Source: Linnemannia hyalina
Lineage: Eukaryota > Mortierellomycota > Mortierellomycetes > Mortierellales > Mortierellaceae
Length of the DNA stretch: 64,000 nucleotides
Direction: 5' to 3'
Assembly: GCA_019671135.1 (NCBI GenBank)
Contig: JAHRHY010000004.1
Span: 1,922,001 to 1,986,000 of the forward strand
The notes beneath the pieces are model-generated. The model did no database searches. It had not been told where the DNA came from and saw only the letters and a list, made by a program, of their open reading frames with translations. Position 1 is the stretch's first letter. Each line of letters starts with the position of its first letter. Positions 14,701 through 25,539 of this stretch are shown one piece after another. A program made the position numbers and the translations under genes.

Positions 14701-16984
14701 TTGCTTACCCCCATTCCCGTTTGACGTTGTTTTGCGGGGTATCACGAGCCCCGCGGATGGGTAGACGATCAGAATCTCTGCGACCACCCGCACCCTCGAA
14801 CGTCTCGACCATCACGGCGGTATCTGTGCAGGGTTCCTTGGCTGGAGCTAGCCGTAACTCATCAACCCATACGTTAAACCAGCCGAGTGCTCAAAACCCG
14901 CCGGCCTTGCCCAAGATCCCCAAGATGGATTTCGGAAAGGAGACCCTTCTTGAAGGAGGATTAATGGGGCTGGAACTTGACGATGTACTCAAAGGCAAGG
15001 AAGCAATAAGCCAGCAATCGGATTCTATGTTAGGCGAGATACCTGGACGACCCTTAGTGTTTGATTCAAAAGTGCCTTCAAACAAAGTCGCGCCAGAGCA
15101 GGTAATGTCACAACTTTTCACTGCAAGAGCATGACATAGGCGCAAACCAACGCATGGGTAATAATGTATTATTTTCCAATTGCGACATTAGGATACAACC
15201 GAAACGGTTTCTACCGCCACACGCAAGGTTCTTTCCCCTCAACGTTCTCGTGCCAACGTGTTTGAGATGCCTCGGAGACAAGAAGGTTCGACCGAGCAAA
15301 GACTTTACGTACATCAGACAGGGTCGCAGCAGGATACAAGCAAGATCAGCATGGAATCCGGTCCACACTTGAGAACTGGTGACGGATCCTCCCGCCTTCT
15401 CAGTCATAGAGCATCGGTCACCTCGATTGAATCTTCCAACTCAAGCTTGTGGCTCAAGTCCAGTTCGACGGGGATGTCTTCTGCTCCCAAGAACGGATCG
15501 CCCATGTCTACGATGACATCTACAACAATGGGGAGTATCAATGGACCTAGCAGAGGGCTTTCTACTATACCATCATCGTCAACCTCATCCCTCCCACTTC
15601 CCGCGCATGCGCTTCCACGGATGAATCAAGCCGGAATTGGGTTTGTAGAGGGTAATGTAGATGATGAACCGCATTCCGGCTTGCCCCTGAGGCGGGAGGG
15701 ACATGTCCTGTCGTTTGTGTCGAGCCCTGTACCGATCCCTATGCTCAGTGGTCGCTGCGGTATCTGTACGCATGGGATTGCTTCGCACCAGAGGGTATAC
15801 CGCTGTGAAGGATGTTCCCTTCTTGTGCACGGTGGGTGTGTCGAGGAGTTGCTCTACCCGTGTGTGCCGCGCGGATTCGACGAGTCTGGGATTTGTTGGA
15901 GTGTCTTGCAGATGTGGGCTGGAATCTTGAGAGGATACAGAACGGGCATTTTGGCAGGTCAGCAGTACCTGCAGCCCTTTGTTCAGGCACAAAGTCCAAG
16001 GACCAATGCTCAGGCAAAACAACTGTCGAGTACCGGGAGCGAGGGAGAGAAGGGCGTACAGGAGCGAATCTCCTGGGCAAGTTTCCGTGGGTGGACAAGC
16101 AGAAGTTCAGCCAACAACAGCCCCTCGCCTGTTGCAAAGGGACCGGACGCATTCTCTCCTCCTTCGAACAGGGCGTTTGGTCAAACTGAGCCCACCCAAC
16201 AACCCATAACGAGGGCAAGGAGCGGAACCAACGGAAGCATACAGAGTGATACTGTTCGATTCCATCGTGAGGTGTTCATGAAAAATGTTGACAAAGACGC
16301 CAAGGTATGTTTGCTGAACAGATGGTGTGATAGCTGAACTCGTTCATGGTGCTTTCTTTTTACTCTTGTTGCATGCAAACTAAAACATTTGGCATTGGTG
16401 TACATAGGTGTTCATGGTAAATTTTACGGAATCGCAGGCATTTGTGCAGTTTGTGCAGGACCGAGTCGATCGGTCCCCTGGCGACCCTGAGATCATGTTC
16501 TTTGATGAAGTGATCAAGGCCAAGATGAACAGATCTCGTTTCCGGCTAGGCAAAGAGGAGACAAAGTTCCTAGATGTAAGTTTCGCCTGTATATTTTTTT
16601 ATGGGTAACCACACGCCGGCGCCCTTTATTCATTATGGTTGACAGACTCTCTAACGTGTTTCATTGTTACGACGGTTATTTAGGATCCAAGCTATGGCAT
16701 CCAGGGCACAATCAAAGCACCACCACCTATGGGAGAACACGAAACTTTTGGTAAGCAAGCGGCGATCTCGGGCGTGTTTGTATATTATTTTTTTCTGCTG
16801 TGTTACTGTGGTGGTTGTCTTGTGCGCAATTGGATGATTGTGGAGAATCAATTCTCCAGTTGTCCTTCGTCTTGTACCTGAAACTGATCCCTTGGCCCAT
16901 GTCTTATCTTTTGCCAATTGTCTGTTAGTGAGCGAGGATGGAAGCAAACGATTCCCTGTCTTTTTGGACCCGGCCAAGTTTTAG
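11701..16984 (+). CDS. DENN domain protein with an internal C1 zinc domain
   Basis: This is probably a Rab guanine-nucleotide exchange factor acting in membrane traffic, like other DENN proteins. The start MANMGPSPKRMADYFFMVGL gives the first uDENN strand. A long low-complexity insert follows, and the domain resumes at VTCRYPEQDWKDSEVFPPHL, FPGELTLKLQAERPPTTYHS and AMCVIMYERMP. The cDENN core includes VEVMLAEGKVIFLSSHLGML, WQGVYIPILPAALM and APVPYIIGVERSC. A C1 zinc motif lies in the next exon (CGICTHGIASHQRVYRCEGC, then SLLVHGGC and seven residues to C) with the expected C-x2-C-x12-C-x2-C-x4-H-x2-C-x7-C spacing. dDENN follows: VFMVNFTESQAFVQFVQDRV, FFDEVIKAKMNRSR. The last exon is VSEDGSKRFPVFLDPAKF. 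Roughly ten or more exons. The exact Rab target cannot be read from the sequence. Confidence 0.88.
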
Positions 16985-17477
16985 TTGCGTTGTTGATATG
17001 ATGACCCTTTGCTCGCGATTAAAACAACTGTACAACAGCGAACGACACACCCCAACAATGGCGGTGACAGTAGAGCTTTGCGGGGGATCCTTTTGGTCTT
17101 TTTCTTCCCGGGTTACAATTTTCCCCTCATTTTACAAACGTCATGGATCGCTCTTCTTCCCAGCCAATAGGAGTTTCCTGCTGGGGGTCATTTTCAGTCA
17201 TTTTCGAGGGCGCAGAACGTGTTGGAGCTCCTCTTTTCAGAATCTATATAGGGCCGGGTATACCTCATCTCCTGCTTCTCTTTTCACCTCAATCTTTTTC
17301 TCAATCCTCTCCCTCTCGCAATTTGCATTTCAACGACTCACTCAACCGTTATTCCATTCTGACCCAGCAAACAAAAAACGAAACCTGCACACAACAACAG
17401 CAACAACCCTCGCTTTACAATCGACTTTTCCTCTCGTACCAAAAAAAACCCAACAACAACAGCCATCATAAACAACA
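16985..17477. promoter_or_regulatory. Promoter of the HAD phosphatase gene
   Basis: A 493-bp spacer. A candidate TATA-like stretch (tctatatagg) lies near 17241-17250, about 230 bp before the start codon. It is followed by CT-rich sequence (17270-17370) and CAACAA-rich leader sequence up to ATG 17478. No gene was recognised. Confidence 0.45.
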
Positions 17478-19192
17478 ATGCCTTCCACACTTCTCAAAAC
17501 CGACAAGCAGACGAACGGCATCGTCTTCAACAAGGCCGAGGACATCAATGCGACAGAGATTCCAGACCAACAGGCTGCAGGGGAGAGCATTGCAAGAACT
17601 GTTACCCCCAACCATGAAGCCCGTGTCTTCTTTTTCGATATCGATAACTGCCTCTACCCCAAGGACTCTGGCATTCCTGACTTGATGCGTGAAAAGTAAG
17701 TTGTTTTTGTTGTTGTTGTAAATGTTTGTTGATAAATGGAAGGGATTGGCACTTGTGTGCTATTTCGAAAAATGAGTGTATTCAACGTTTTCTGATGCTC
17801 TTCTTTCTTTACTTTTTTTACTTTTTTTACTTTTTTTTACTTTTTTTTACTTTTTTTTATTTTTTTTTACTTTTTTTCATTGACCCTCACAACTCCTTGC
17901 ACACCACCCTCGATGTAATCTGGTCAATTGACATGCGAACCGGATAATAGGATCGAGAAGTATTTTGAAGACGTTGGTATTGAGAACAACGAAGGTATGT
18001 AGTTTGAATTCATCGAGTTCTTTGTTCTCTTGCTATGTGTCCCCACATTGGCAGTGTACTGACAGAAGGGCTACTTGTTGTTGAATATGACAATAGTCAA
18101 GAGTCTGTCATACCGCTACTACCTTGATTATGGCCTTGCCATCCGCGGTCTTGTTATCCACCATCCTGGTAAGTGATAAGAATCGATTAGTGATCTAAAT
18201 GCACAGTGGGGCTGGCATGTCTTGAACACAAAACCAAAAATGTTCGAGTGGATGTGTGTGCGCCTTTGACTAACACTCTCTCAATTGCTTATATGTTATG
18301 ATGTCACTAGAGGTACTTTGAACGTTGGATGATGAAAGCAAGGATGGAATGCGTTTGAAGCTGTCTTGGATGCCATTGAACCTTACGATACAACCAATTA
18401 ACCACTCTTTCTGTCTCTTCTCACTTCACTGGCTGACACATGTTTTCTTCACGGACTCGATTCAGATTGACATCCGGGACTATGGTAAGTGTAGTACAAC
18501 CTGTATGTTCTCTGTGGAGATGAAATAATTCGCCAGATAATAATTTTGAATTTGTCCCTCTGACTCCAATTCACCCAATTCGTCACTGAAATGTAGATGC
18601 TAAAGTCGATGGAGCACTGCCCCTGGAAGATATCCTCAGCGAGAACCCTCCTCTGCGCGAGATGATCAAGTCCATGAAGATTGAAAAGAAGTGGCTCTTC
18701 ACCAACGCAGGAGAGGCTGTAAGTATCAACAAACATCCGACATCTTACCTCAGGCGCAATTGACACTTCCAAGAAAGCACGCAGTTGGGCAGGATCCCTA
18801 ATGACGTATTATTTGCCTTATCATTACATTAGCACGCATTGAGAGTGATCAAGATTCTGGGGTTGGAGGGTCTCTTTGACGGACTGACGTATTGCGACTA
18901 CACAGAACCCAACTTTATTTGCAAGCCAGAAGCGGCCTCGTTCCGTCGGGCAATGAAGGACGCTGGAGTAGTCCACCCCTCCAACTGCTTCTTTGTGGAC
19001 GATTCAGCAGCCAATGTAGACAAGGCGCTCGATATTGGCTGGACTGCGGTCCATGTGGCGGATGACCCTGTCAAATCCAACTTTGGGCACTACCAGATCA
19101 CTAATATCCTTGAGTTGCCCACTGTCTTGCCCGAGTTCTGGGACGAGCAGAGTACAGCTGCAGCGCTTGCTGGTATTTCCTCATCAAATTAA
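17478..19192 (+). CDS. SDT1: HAD-superfamily pyrimidine 5'-nucleotidase (Sdt1/Phm8-like)
   Basis: This is a cytosolic phosphatase that removes phosphate from nucleoside monophosphates, a salvage and detoxification role in the yeast family. HAD motif I with the nucleophile is visible as FFFDIDNCLYPKDSGI. The cap region follows (EKYFEDVGIENNEVKSLSYR, YYLDYGLAIRGLVIHHP), then VDGALPLEDIL, motif II (WLFTNAGEAHALRV), GLFDGLTYCDY, motif III Lys (ICKPEAASFRRAMKDAG) and motif IV (FFVDDSAANVDKALDIGW). Exons 17478-17695, 17951-17994, 18097-18168, 18466-18484, 18597-18718 and 18833-19192 only keep frame if 2 extra bases (mod 3) lie between 18168 and 18466. An 11-nt microexon at 18313-18323 does this and gives 281 residues. 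That microexon is an inference. Confidence 0.88.
17811..17880. repeat. Intronic T-rich minisatellite (ACT7-9)n
   Basis: Six to seven units of AC or AT followed by seven to nine T lie in intron 1 of the HAD phosphatase gene, ending about 70 bp before the acceptor at 17950. It resembles an expanded polypyrimidine tract. It is length-unstable sequence by nature and has no coding potential. Confidence 0.8.
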
Positions 19193-19470
19193 ACTAGAAA
19201 GTAATCGTGTAATTTTTAATGCCCTGCCTGTCTAAGAATAAACAGCTTGGAAGAACCATAGATCCACCTAGCGGATTTGCTGGACCTGTCACGTGTGGGC
19301 TGTACAGCAAGGTGTGGGGGGACTCGCTGTCAGTTTTGAGCTGAATTCACCTTCTGGCTTTTTTTGCCTTCCCTCTCTCGCCTTCCCTCTAACCTTTCCC
19401 TCCTTTTGTTCATCACACCCTCAACAACACATCCTCACTCACTTCAACGCATTTACACATTTGCAAGCAA

Positions 19471-22380
19471 ATGAAGACAAGGCAGGCTCGAGAATTCTGT
19501 CTGAGAGTCGTCTCTTGGCTCCCTGTCGGCATCTGTAAGAAATCGCCCTGGAACCTGTTCTTTGATGAGCCCCCCCCTCCCCTCCCTCCCCTTTCTCGCA
19601 ATGACGCAAAAAAAGTGAAACGCTCACTTTGTTCTCTGGAAGTTCATCTTTTGAATAAAGAAGCTGACATTCGTTTACTCATTAACGTTCTTCCCCCCCA
19701 CCCCCCCTCTCCTCGACTTAGGTCTCGCCTTGGTCACTTGGAGTTATCTGGTGTTCATATTCTCTATCTGCCGATATCTATTCACACACGATCATGTCCT
19801 TCAAGGTAAAGCGTCAAGGGTCCCTTGACTTTTTTTTATCGTTGGCAAGATAGGAGAACAAGCACAGACAAAAAAAACTGGTGCGGAAAGGAGATGAACA
19901 AACAACCAACAAGGCAAGGCAAGGCAAGGGAAAGCTGGAACGCAAGCTTCAACCCCCGCATTTAAGGACTACTCCGATCAGACAGGAAAAAAACTGACTG
20001 TGTGTTCACAGAATTACAAACACTTGTATCATGAAAATAACCAATGTGTGTATGCTAACCTTCTGTTCGATCAATGGGACTCGTTAGGGATGTTTTATTT
20101 GGTCATGATCACGACGATCGTGGTCCTCTTGGTCTGGAGCTACTTCTTGGCCACCTTCGCATCACCAGGATACCCCTCTGAGGTATGATGCTTGTCAGTT
20201 CACTCGCTTGCCCTACTGCTTGTTCTTACAGGCAAAATCATTCAATGGATAAACCGATCCCGAAGTTGCTGCATGACCTTAACAGCTCATCCACCCCCCC
20301 CCCCCCTTTTCCATGATGTTTGCTAGATTTTGCAAAAGTACTCAGGATACAACAGTGCAGGTCATCAGGAGGAAGCTGCCAACATCGGGTTGCTGGAACC
20401 TGAGCAGTTCTATCTCTCGCCTTCTCCTAGCGCTAACAACTCACCACTGATGGCTGGTGGGAGACGATCAGTGGCTGTCAGAGATCGTAGTAGACAGGCA
20501 ATAACTACGGGGCAGCTTGGAGTGGACAGGTTCTCGGAAGACATCGATATTGGAGATTCGACGACCTTGTATCCAGCCCACCCGCATAGTGCCTCGTGGT
20601 CTCAGCAGGTTTACCCTGACTCCCACGACCACCATCACCCCACAGCATCGATTCATACACCACCACCATTGGAGCCCATTCGTGGCAAGCAGCATTTGCA
20701 CACAGTCGTCGACCTGTCGGACGATGCGCTGGATGGCAGGACGGTCCACGAGAACTATGGAAATGAGCGAGCCGAAGGAGGAGGTCGGGGCGGATATGAA
20801 GGTGATGAGGATGATGAGGATAATATGCCATTGGGACTCTCGTCAACTAGACGGTTCACAGTCAAGCGGGATGGCAAGATGCGATACTGCCAAAAGTGCA
20901 AGTAAGTCCCAGCCGGGATAGCTGACGCATTTGTGGATCGCAACTTTACAATTACAGTAATAGCCGGAGTCTTTTTTTTCGTAGCTAGCGGATCCAAACT
21001 CTAATCGAACTCTTTTTTATGACGACAACGTTTAATAGATTTGAGAAGCCAGATCGGACGCATCACTGTTCTTCCTGCAACCGGTGTGTTCTCAAGATGG
21101 ACCACCATTGCCCTTGGCTCAACAACTGTGTCGGACACAAGAACTACAAGGCCTTTTATGTAAGCACTAGGACTCAACACCAGGACCGCAGCGTAGCTGT
21201 CATGATGGGAAGATGCTACTCATCTGTAAGTTGATCTGACCATTATTTACATCTTATTTTTTCATTCTTTGTAGCTTTTCGTCCTGTGGACCGCGATTTA
21301 CTGCGTTGTCCTTGTGGCATGTACGATACCCGTCACTGCAGAGGTCATCAGCGCGCCATACGTAAGTCTTTTTGTTTGTCCCTCCGATCGATCAGGAGTG
21401 ACTATTGGTCAATTTCAGGACGCGTAACTGCCTTAACCTTAACGCTACTTTTTCTACCCCTTCAATTATAGAGCGAAGATTTGTTTGACCCTCAATGGAT
21501 CTTTATGATTCTGATTGGTATCATTTTCGGACTGTGCCTAATTCCCTTTGCGATCCACCATACACTCTTGATCAAGGCCAACAAAACGACGATCGAGAGT
21601 TTCGAGAAGCACAAGTACCGGATGGGTGGCCGTGGCGAGGTGATGCAGAGTCGTCTCTTGAACGTATTTGACCTTGGTCGCAAGTAAGTCGCCTCACTAC
21701 TCTTTCGTCGTTTTCGCGATTTGGTCTTTGTGATAGAGAACACAACCGACAAAAAAAATGGCACAGAGCATAGATTAATCATCATTTTGGGTTTCTGTGA
21801 ATGACCTAATAGGCAAAACTTTATTCAGGTGTTGGGGCCTACCTGGTACCTGTGGTTTGTGCCTGTGCGGAACTCGATCGGTAACGGGTGGTCGTTCCCT
21901 GCAAGCGACTATGGGAAGAGTATGCTCCAGATGGACGATGACCTTGAAGCGTCAAGGTCGTCCTACGAGAACAACAACAACCACAACCACGGGAGCTATC
22001 CACCTCTTCCACACCGTCGTGACATGCCCCGGCATTTAATCTCTCCTCTGCCGCACGACCATTTATACCCCCAGAACCAGTCCAATCCCGGTTACTCGAC
22101 CTCCTATAACGCGGCGTATGATGTGGAGGACAGCAGTTACAACAATAATAATAACAGCAACACGGACGACTTTGACCAGGAGCATCATTCCCGACGCGAC
22201 AGCGACGATAGCGATGACGATCAGCCCGGTGGGCGGAGATTTCATCAGCCCACACCCAGACGGTTCCGACAGCAAGGTTTCATCCCTACGCAGCAGTTGT
22301 CGTCGGATGGTGAGGAGCCTGAAGAGTACTTGTATGATAGCGACGAGCCCGCGACTATCCACTTTACGGACCATCATTGA
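19471..22380 (+). CDS. DHHC-type protein S-palmitoyltransferase
   Basis: This membrane enzyme transfers palmitate to protein cysteines, at a Golgi, vacuole or plasma-membrane site. The first exon gives [20 protein letters not shown], which continues into membrane helix 1 ([20 protein letters not shown]). Helix 2 is [20 protein letters not shown] long insert of about 190 residues follows. The zinc-binding catalytic domain reads [48 protein letters not shown]; the catalytic DHHC is replaced in no position. Helices 3 and 4 are [18 protein letters not shown] and [20 protein letters not shown]. Exons checked: 19471-19534, 19722-19805, 19986-20182, 20327-20901. The third exon needs the acceptor at 19985, because the one nearer residue NYKHLY breaks the frame. 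The disordered tail ends at 22380. Closest families are Pfa3 and ZDHHC2/15/20; the exact member is uncertain. Confidence 0.9.
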
Positions 22381-22586
22381 TGATCCTGATAGATTATCAT
22401 TATTTGCACCATTATTTGCACCATCCACTTTGTATCATAAAGAACCTTAATATTGTGAAAAAAATAAATGCAGGTAAAAAATGTGTATTCTTGTAACAAA
22501 TTGCTTTCGAGTGAGGAGAGGGGGGTTGGGTAAGTGGGGCGAGGTGGAGGTAGGGGATCTCTTCAAAGTCCAATGTACTAGGCGCT

Positions 22587-24032
22587 TTAGTTCTTGGAGA
22601 TGGAGACGAAACCGGTACCCTTGTAGCCCTCGGAGGAGATTCCAGAGATGGGGTTGATCTTGTTGGCACGGGCATACTCGTTCGAGGCCTCCTGCCACTC
22701 CTTGGTCAAGGTGGCGGGTCTCTCGCCACCTGTTGCATGTATGCATGCGTGTCGTCGGGGATGAGATAGAGAGACGGACAGGAAGAAGGGATATAAGTAA
22801 TTGTTACGCTGTTGTTGTTGTTTTCTTTTTTTTTTTTCCCAATGGGCGTGCATATTGACTTTTTGCCCATGTTTCGGAATGTCATGTACACTATCGACCT
22901 TTTTCCTTTCGGATGGGCTCCAATTGTACAGTTCCGAACATTGTATGGAACCTGGACATTTTGAAAATGTAAAATGATAAACGTACCCTTGGCGCGCATC
23001 CAGAGGAAGAGAGCACCACTGGCAGCAACAACGGCAGTGGCACCGGCAACGACCTTGACAGAGTGGCCGGGTCCGGTGAGGGGGGTGCGGGCACCGTGGG
23101 GGCCGAAAGCAACCCAGTAGGCTATATTATGGGGAGGAGAGGGTAGGAAGGTGACAAAAGTTGGCATGGTGAGAATCGATATATTCGAATGGTATGATTT
23201 TGGAGTCCGTTGTATTGTGTTTCTTGTTGGTGTCTTTTGAGCTTTTGGATGGTGTGTGGTGTGCTTGAGTGTGTGGAAAGTGGCGAGGGAAGGAGGTTCT
23301 CGGGAGAGTTTGTTCGGAGTGCGTTCATTTTTTTTTTTCGTTATTGTCGCGTCCCCCCTTTCCTTCCTTTACTGTGCGCGATCAGTCGTGACAAAAGTAA
23401 GGCAAAAAAGGGGCTAGCTCGGCATCCAAGAAGTCGGGCTCATGTTCTCTTCTTTTCCTGATGCCATTCACCGGGTTACATTTGTGTTCAGGAAAGGAAG
23501 CTGTTTGTTGAATGTTGAAGGTGTTGGGATAAAAAACACGCTCCCTGTATCGTTTCCGTTTTGCTTCCATGACTTAAGTTGATTTCTGTCGAATTGAATT
23601 ATTATTTTTCTGCGGTGCTTTGGGTTGCCAGGTCCGAGGGTTGCATTCGAGGTTATTTTTCTCCCATTCGGATTCGCGTGCTCGGGAAAGGGAATGTGTA
23701 GAAGTGGGAAAGTGATGAAAGTCTTGTTCCCGAGAGTGTGTGTATGTAGCGTATGTTGTGTCATGTGTTGCATGGTGAAGGGGGTCGAGGGAAGAAGGAA
23801 GGGAGAAGAAGGAGAGTCTCGTACCAGCCTTCTTCTGGTCAGCGGTCATCTTGGACCATTCACCAGCCTGGGCCTTCTCGAGTTGCTTGGCAAGAGAACC
23901 CTGCTCCTGGACAGACAAGGTCTTCCAGCGCAACTCCAAGTTGGTGAGAGGGACCTCGGAGCCGACCGAGGTGGTAGAGGCGCAACGGCGCTGGGTGGCG
24001 CGGAGGGCAGGGCGAGCGAGGTTGCGGAGCAT
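22587..24032 (-). CDS. COX5A: Cytochrome c oxidase subunit COX5/IV, mitochondrial
   Basis: This is a nuclear-encoded inner-membrane subunit of respiratory complex IV (yeast Cox5, animal COX4). Exons 23825-24032, 22987-23121 and 22587-22729 give 161 residues in frame. The N-terminus MLRNLARPALRATQRRCAST is a typical arginine-rich mitochondrial presequence. VPLTNLELRWKTLSVQEQGS and KAQAGEWSKMTADQKKAAYW are conserved matrix-side features. The single membrane helix is VKVVAGATAVVAASGALFLW. The tail TLTKEWQEASNEYARANKIN and KGTGFVSISKN finishes the protein. A perfect CRE palindrome lies 126 bp upstream of the start codon. Confidence 0.93.
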
Positions 24033-24390
24033 CGTGTTAGTTTTGGTGTGAAGGGAATTTGAGGAGATAGAGGTTAAGAAATCGGGGCAGCCTAGAAAAA
24101 TCACCGAGGTCCTTTCAATTAGACATCGGTCAGGAAACTCCCTATAGGAGAAATTGTTGACGTCACCGTTTTTAAAGAACAAAAAAAAAAGTCGCGTAGA
24201 AGGCACGAGGAAGAGCGCGAAGGATTGAAATTCTATGGTGTGGTTTATTGGGGAAGAAGACTTCGAGTGGAGATGGCAATGATGTGGGGCAGCATGGTTG
24301 ATAGCATACTATGACTAAGGGCGAAAGATGAAGAGAAAAAAGATGAAACGGAAAATGATAAAAAAAACAAGCAAATGAGAAGAAAGCAGA
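24033..24390. other. Spacer between COX5A promoter and MRPL16 3' end
   Basis: A 358-bp spacer holding the COX5A promoter with its CRE site and, at the right, the 3' untranslated region of MRPL16 (A-rich, 24340-24385). No gene was seen. Confidence 0.5.
24158..24165. promoter_or_regulatory. CRE palindrome TGACGTCA upstream of COX5A
   Basis: A perfect 8-bp ATF/CREB binding site lies 126 bp before the COX5A start codon. bZIP factors of the ATF/CREB type bind this sequence in fungi. Occupancy here is inferred only from the exact match and the position. Confidence 0.55.
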
Positions 24391-25203
24391 CTATGCGACA
24401 ACCTCAGCCTCCTTAGCAACGACAGCAGGGGCAGCAGGGGCAGCAGCAGCAGCAGGGGTAACGGCCTTGGCAGAGGCAGCGCCGGGGATGGCACGGGGGA
24501 TCTTAGGAGGCTTGATCTGGTCAGCCTTAACCACAAACTCAACAGCGACAGGTAATTTCGTCGAAGCCAATCTCAAAGCCTCCTTGGCGTGCTCACGACG
24601 GATTCCGCCGCCTCCAATCTCAAAGATGATACGGTTGAGTCCCACACGGGTAGCGAAGTAGTCGACCGATCCCTTTCCTTTACCCATACGAGACTCGCCT
24701 CCCTTGGATGTGACGGGGATATCGGGGAAGACTCTGGTCCAGATCTGTGATCCCTTGACAGCCTTGATCTTCCTGCGGATGGTGGTGTGAGCAGCCTGGA
24801 TCTGCTTGGCAGTCAAGCGGGCGCCCTCCTTGATACGAAGTCCATAGTCACCAAACTCGACATAGGTTCCCTTGGTCGAGCCTCCGATTGGGATTGGGAT
24901 CTTGCCCTTGTGCTTCTTGCGGTACTTCATCCTCTTGGGCTGCAGACTGTTGAAGCGGCGCTGGGTCTTATTCATGGGAGTTGCCAACGAACGCACTGCC
25001 GGTGACATGGTGAAAGTGGGGTTATGGTGGAACGAGGGGAAGCCAGAGACATGGTTGCGGAGAGACAAAGGTGACGAGGTCGAGCCGAAAGAAAAGTTGC
25101 GGACGAATTGTGATGGCGAGGCGGTGGTGGTTGATACGAGAGAGGGGCGGGCTGCGTTGAGGAGCAATGGCGTCCTGGAGAGGGCCCTGAAGAGCGATGC
25201 CAT
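24391..25203 (-). CDS. MRPL16: Mitochondrial large-ribosomal-subunit protein uL16m
   Basis: This is a component of the mitochondrial 54S/39S subunit near the peptidyl-transferase centre and the tRNA-binding region. It is a single exon of 270 residues. An arginine- and serine-rich mitochondrial presequence (MASLFRALSRTPLLLNAARP) precedes the uL16 core: QPKRMKYRKKHKGKIPI, VEFGDYGLRIKEGARLTAKQ, AAHTTIRRKIKAVKGSQIW, TRVFPDIPVTSKGGESRMGK, GKGSVDYFATRVGLNRIIFE and EHAKEALRLASTKLPVAVEF. The tail is an Ala/Pro-rich low-complexity extension ending at 24391. It is divergent from GIS2 across 336 bp. Confidence 0.96.
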   Translation of the reverse strand: MASLFRALSRTPLLLNAARPSLVSTTTASPSQFVRNFSFGSTSSPLSLRNHVSGFPSFHHNPTFTMSPAVRSLATPMNKTQRRFNSLQPKRMKYRKKHKGKIPIPIGGSTKGTYVEFGDYGLRIKEGARLTAKQIQAAHTTIRRKIKAVKGSQIWTRVFPDIPVTSKGGESRMGKGKGSVDYFATRVGLNRIIFEIGGGGIRREHAKEALRLASTKLPVAVEFVVKADQIKPPKIPRAIPGAASAKAVTPAAAAAPAAPAVVAKEAEVVA

Positions 25204-25539
25204 GTCTGTCTGTCTTTGTGTCGAGGTTGGTTTTGCTGAACGGAGCGAAATGCACTTCGGAGAAGGGCAAGAGTGTCCCTGAGTTGGAAAGAGGATCGAG
25301 GTGGCTTAGACGTGTTTTCAGGCTACCATCTGGCTGATATAGGCCGTCACAAATAGGCCATATGACGTCATCAAAACGGCCCAATAGCGGCCTGCGATTC
25401 TCCCAGAGGCCTGTAAACACTTGCCAGCAAAAGGGGCGAAAGGCAACCCTGTAAAAAGATTTTTTTATTGTGCGGTCTTGTTTTTCTTTTCTCTTTTTTT
25501 TTCCTCACCCCCTAATCCCCTTTACACCAATCTAACAAC
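25204..25539. promoter_or_regulatory. Divergent promoter between MRPL16 and GIS2
   Basis: A 336-bp spacer between two start codons. It holds a perfect CRE palindrome at 25363-25370 and a CCAAT pentamer at 25381-25385, roughly midway between the genes. Short GGCC-rich repeats (aataggcc, caaataggcc) surround them. The GIS2 side becomes T/C-rich from 25455 to the ATG at 25540. Confidence 0.55.
25363..25370. promoter_or_regulatory. CRE palindrome TGACGTCA between MRPL16 and GIS2
   Basis: A perfect ATF/CREB site 160 bp before the MRPL16 start and 170 bp before the GIS2 start. Being palindromic and central, it could serve either gene. This is a sequence match only. Confidence 0.55.

Noticed and set aside
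17740..17947. Short open frame rich in Phe and Tyr in the phosphatase first intron
   Set aside because: It is the translated T-rich minisatellite inside an intron with good splice sites.
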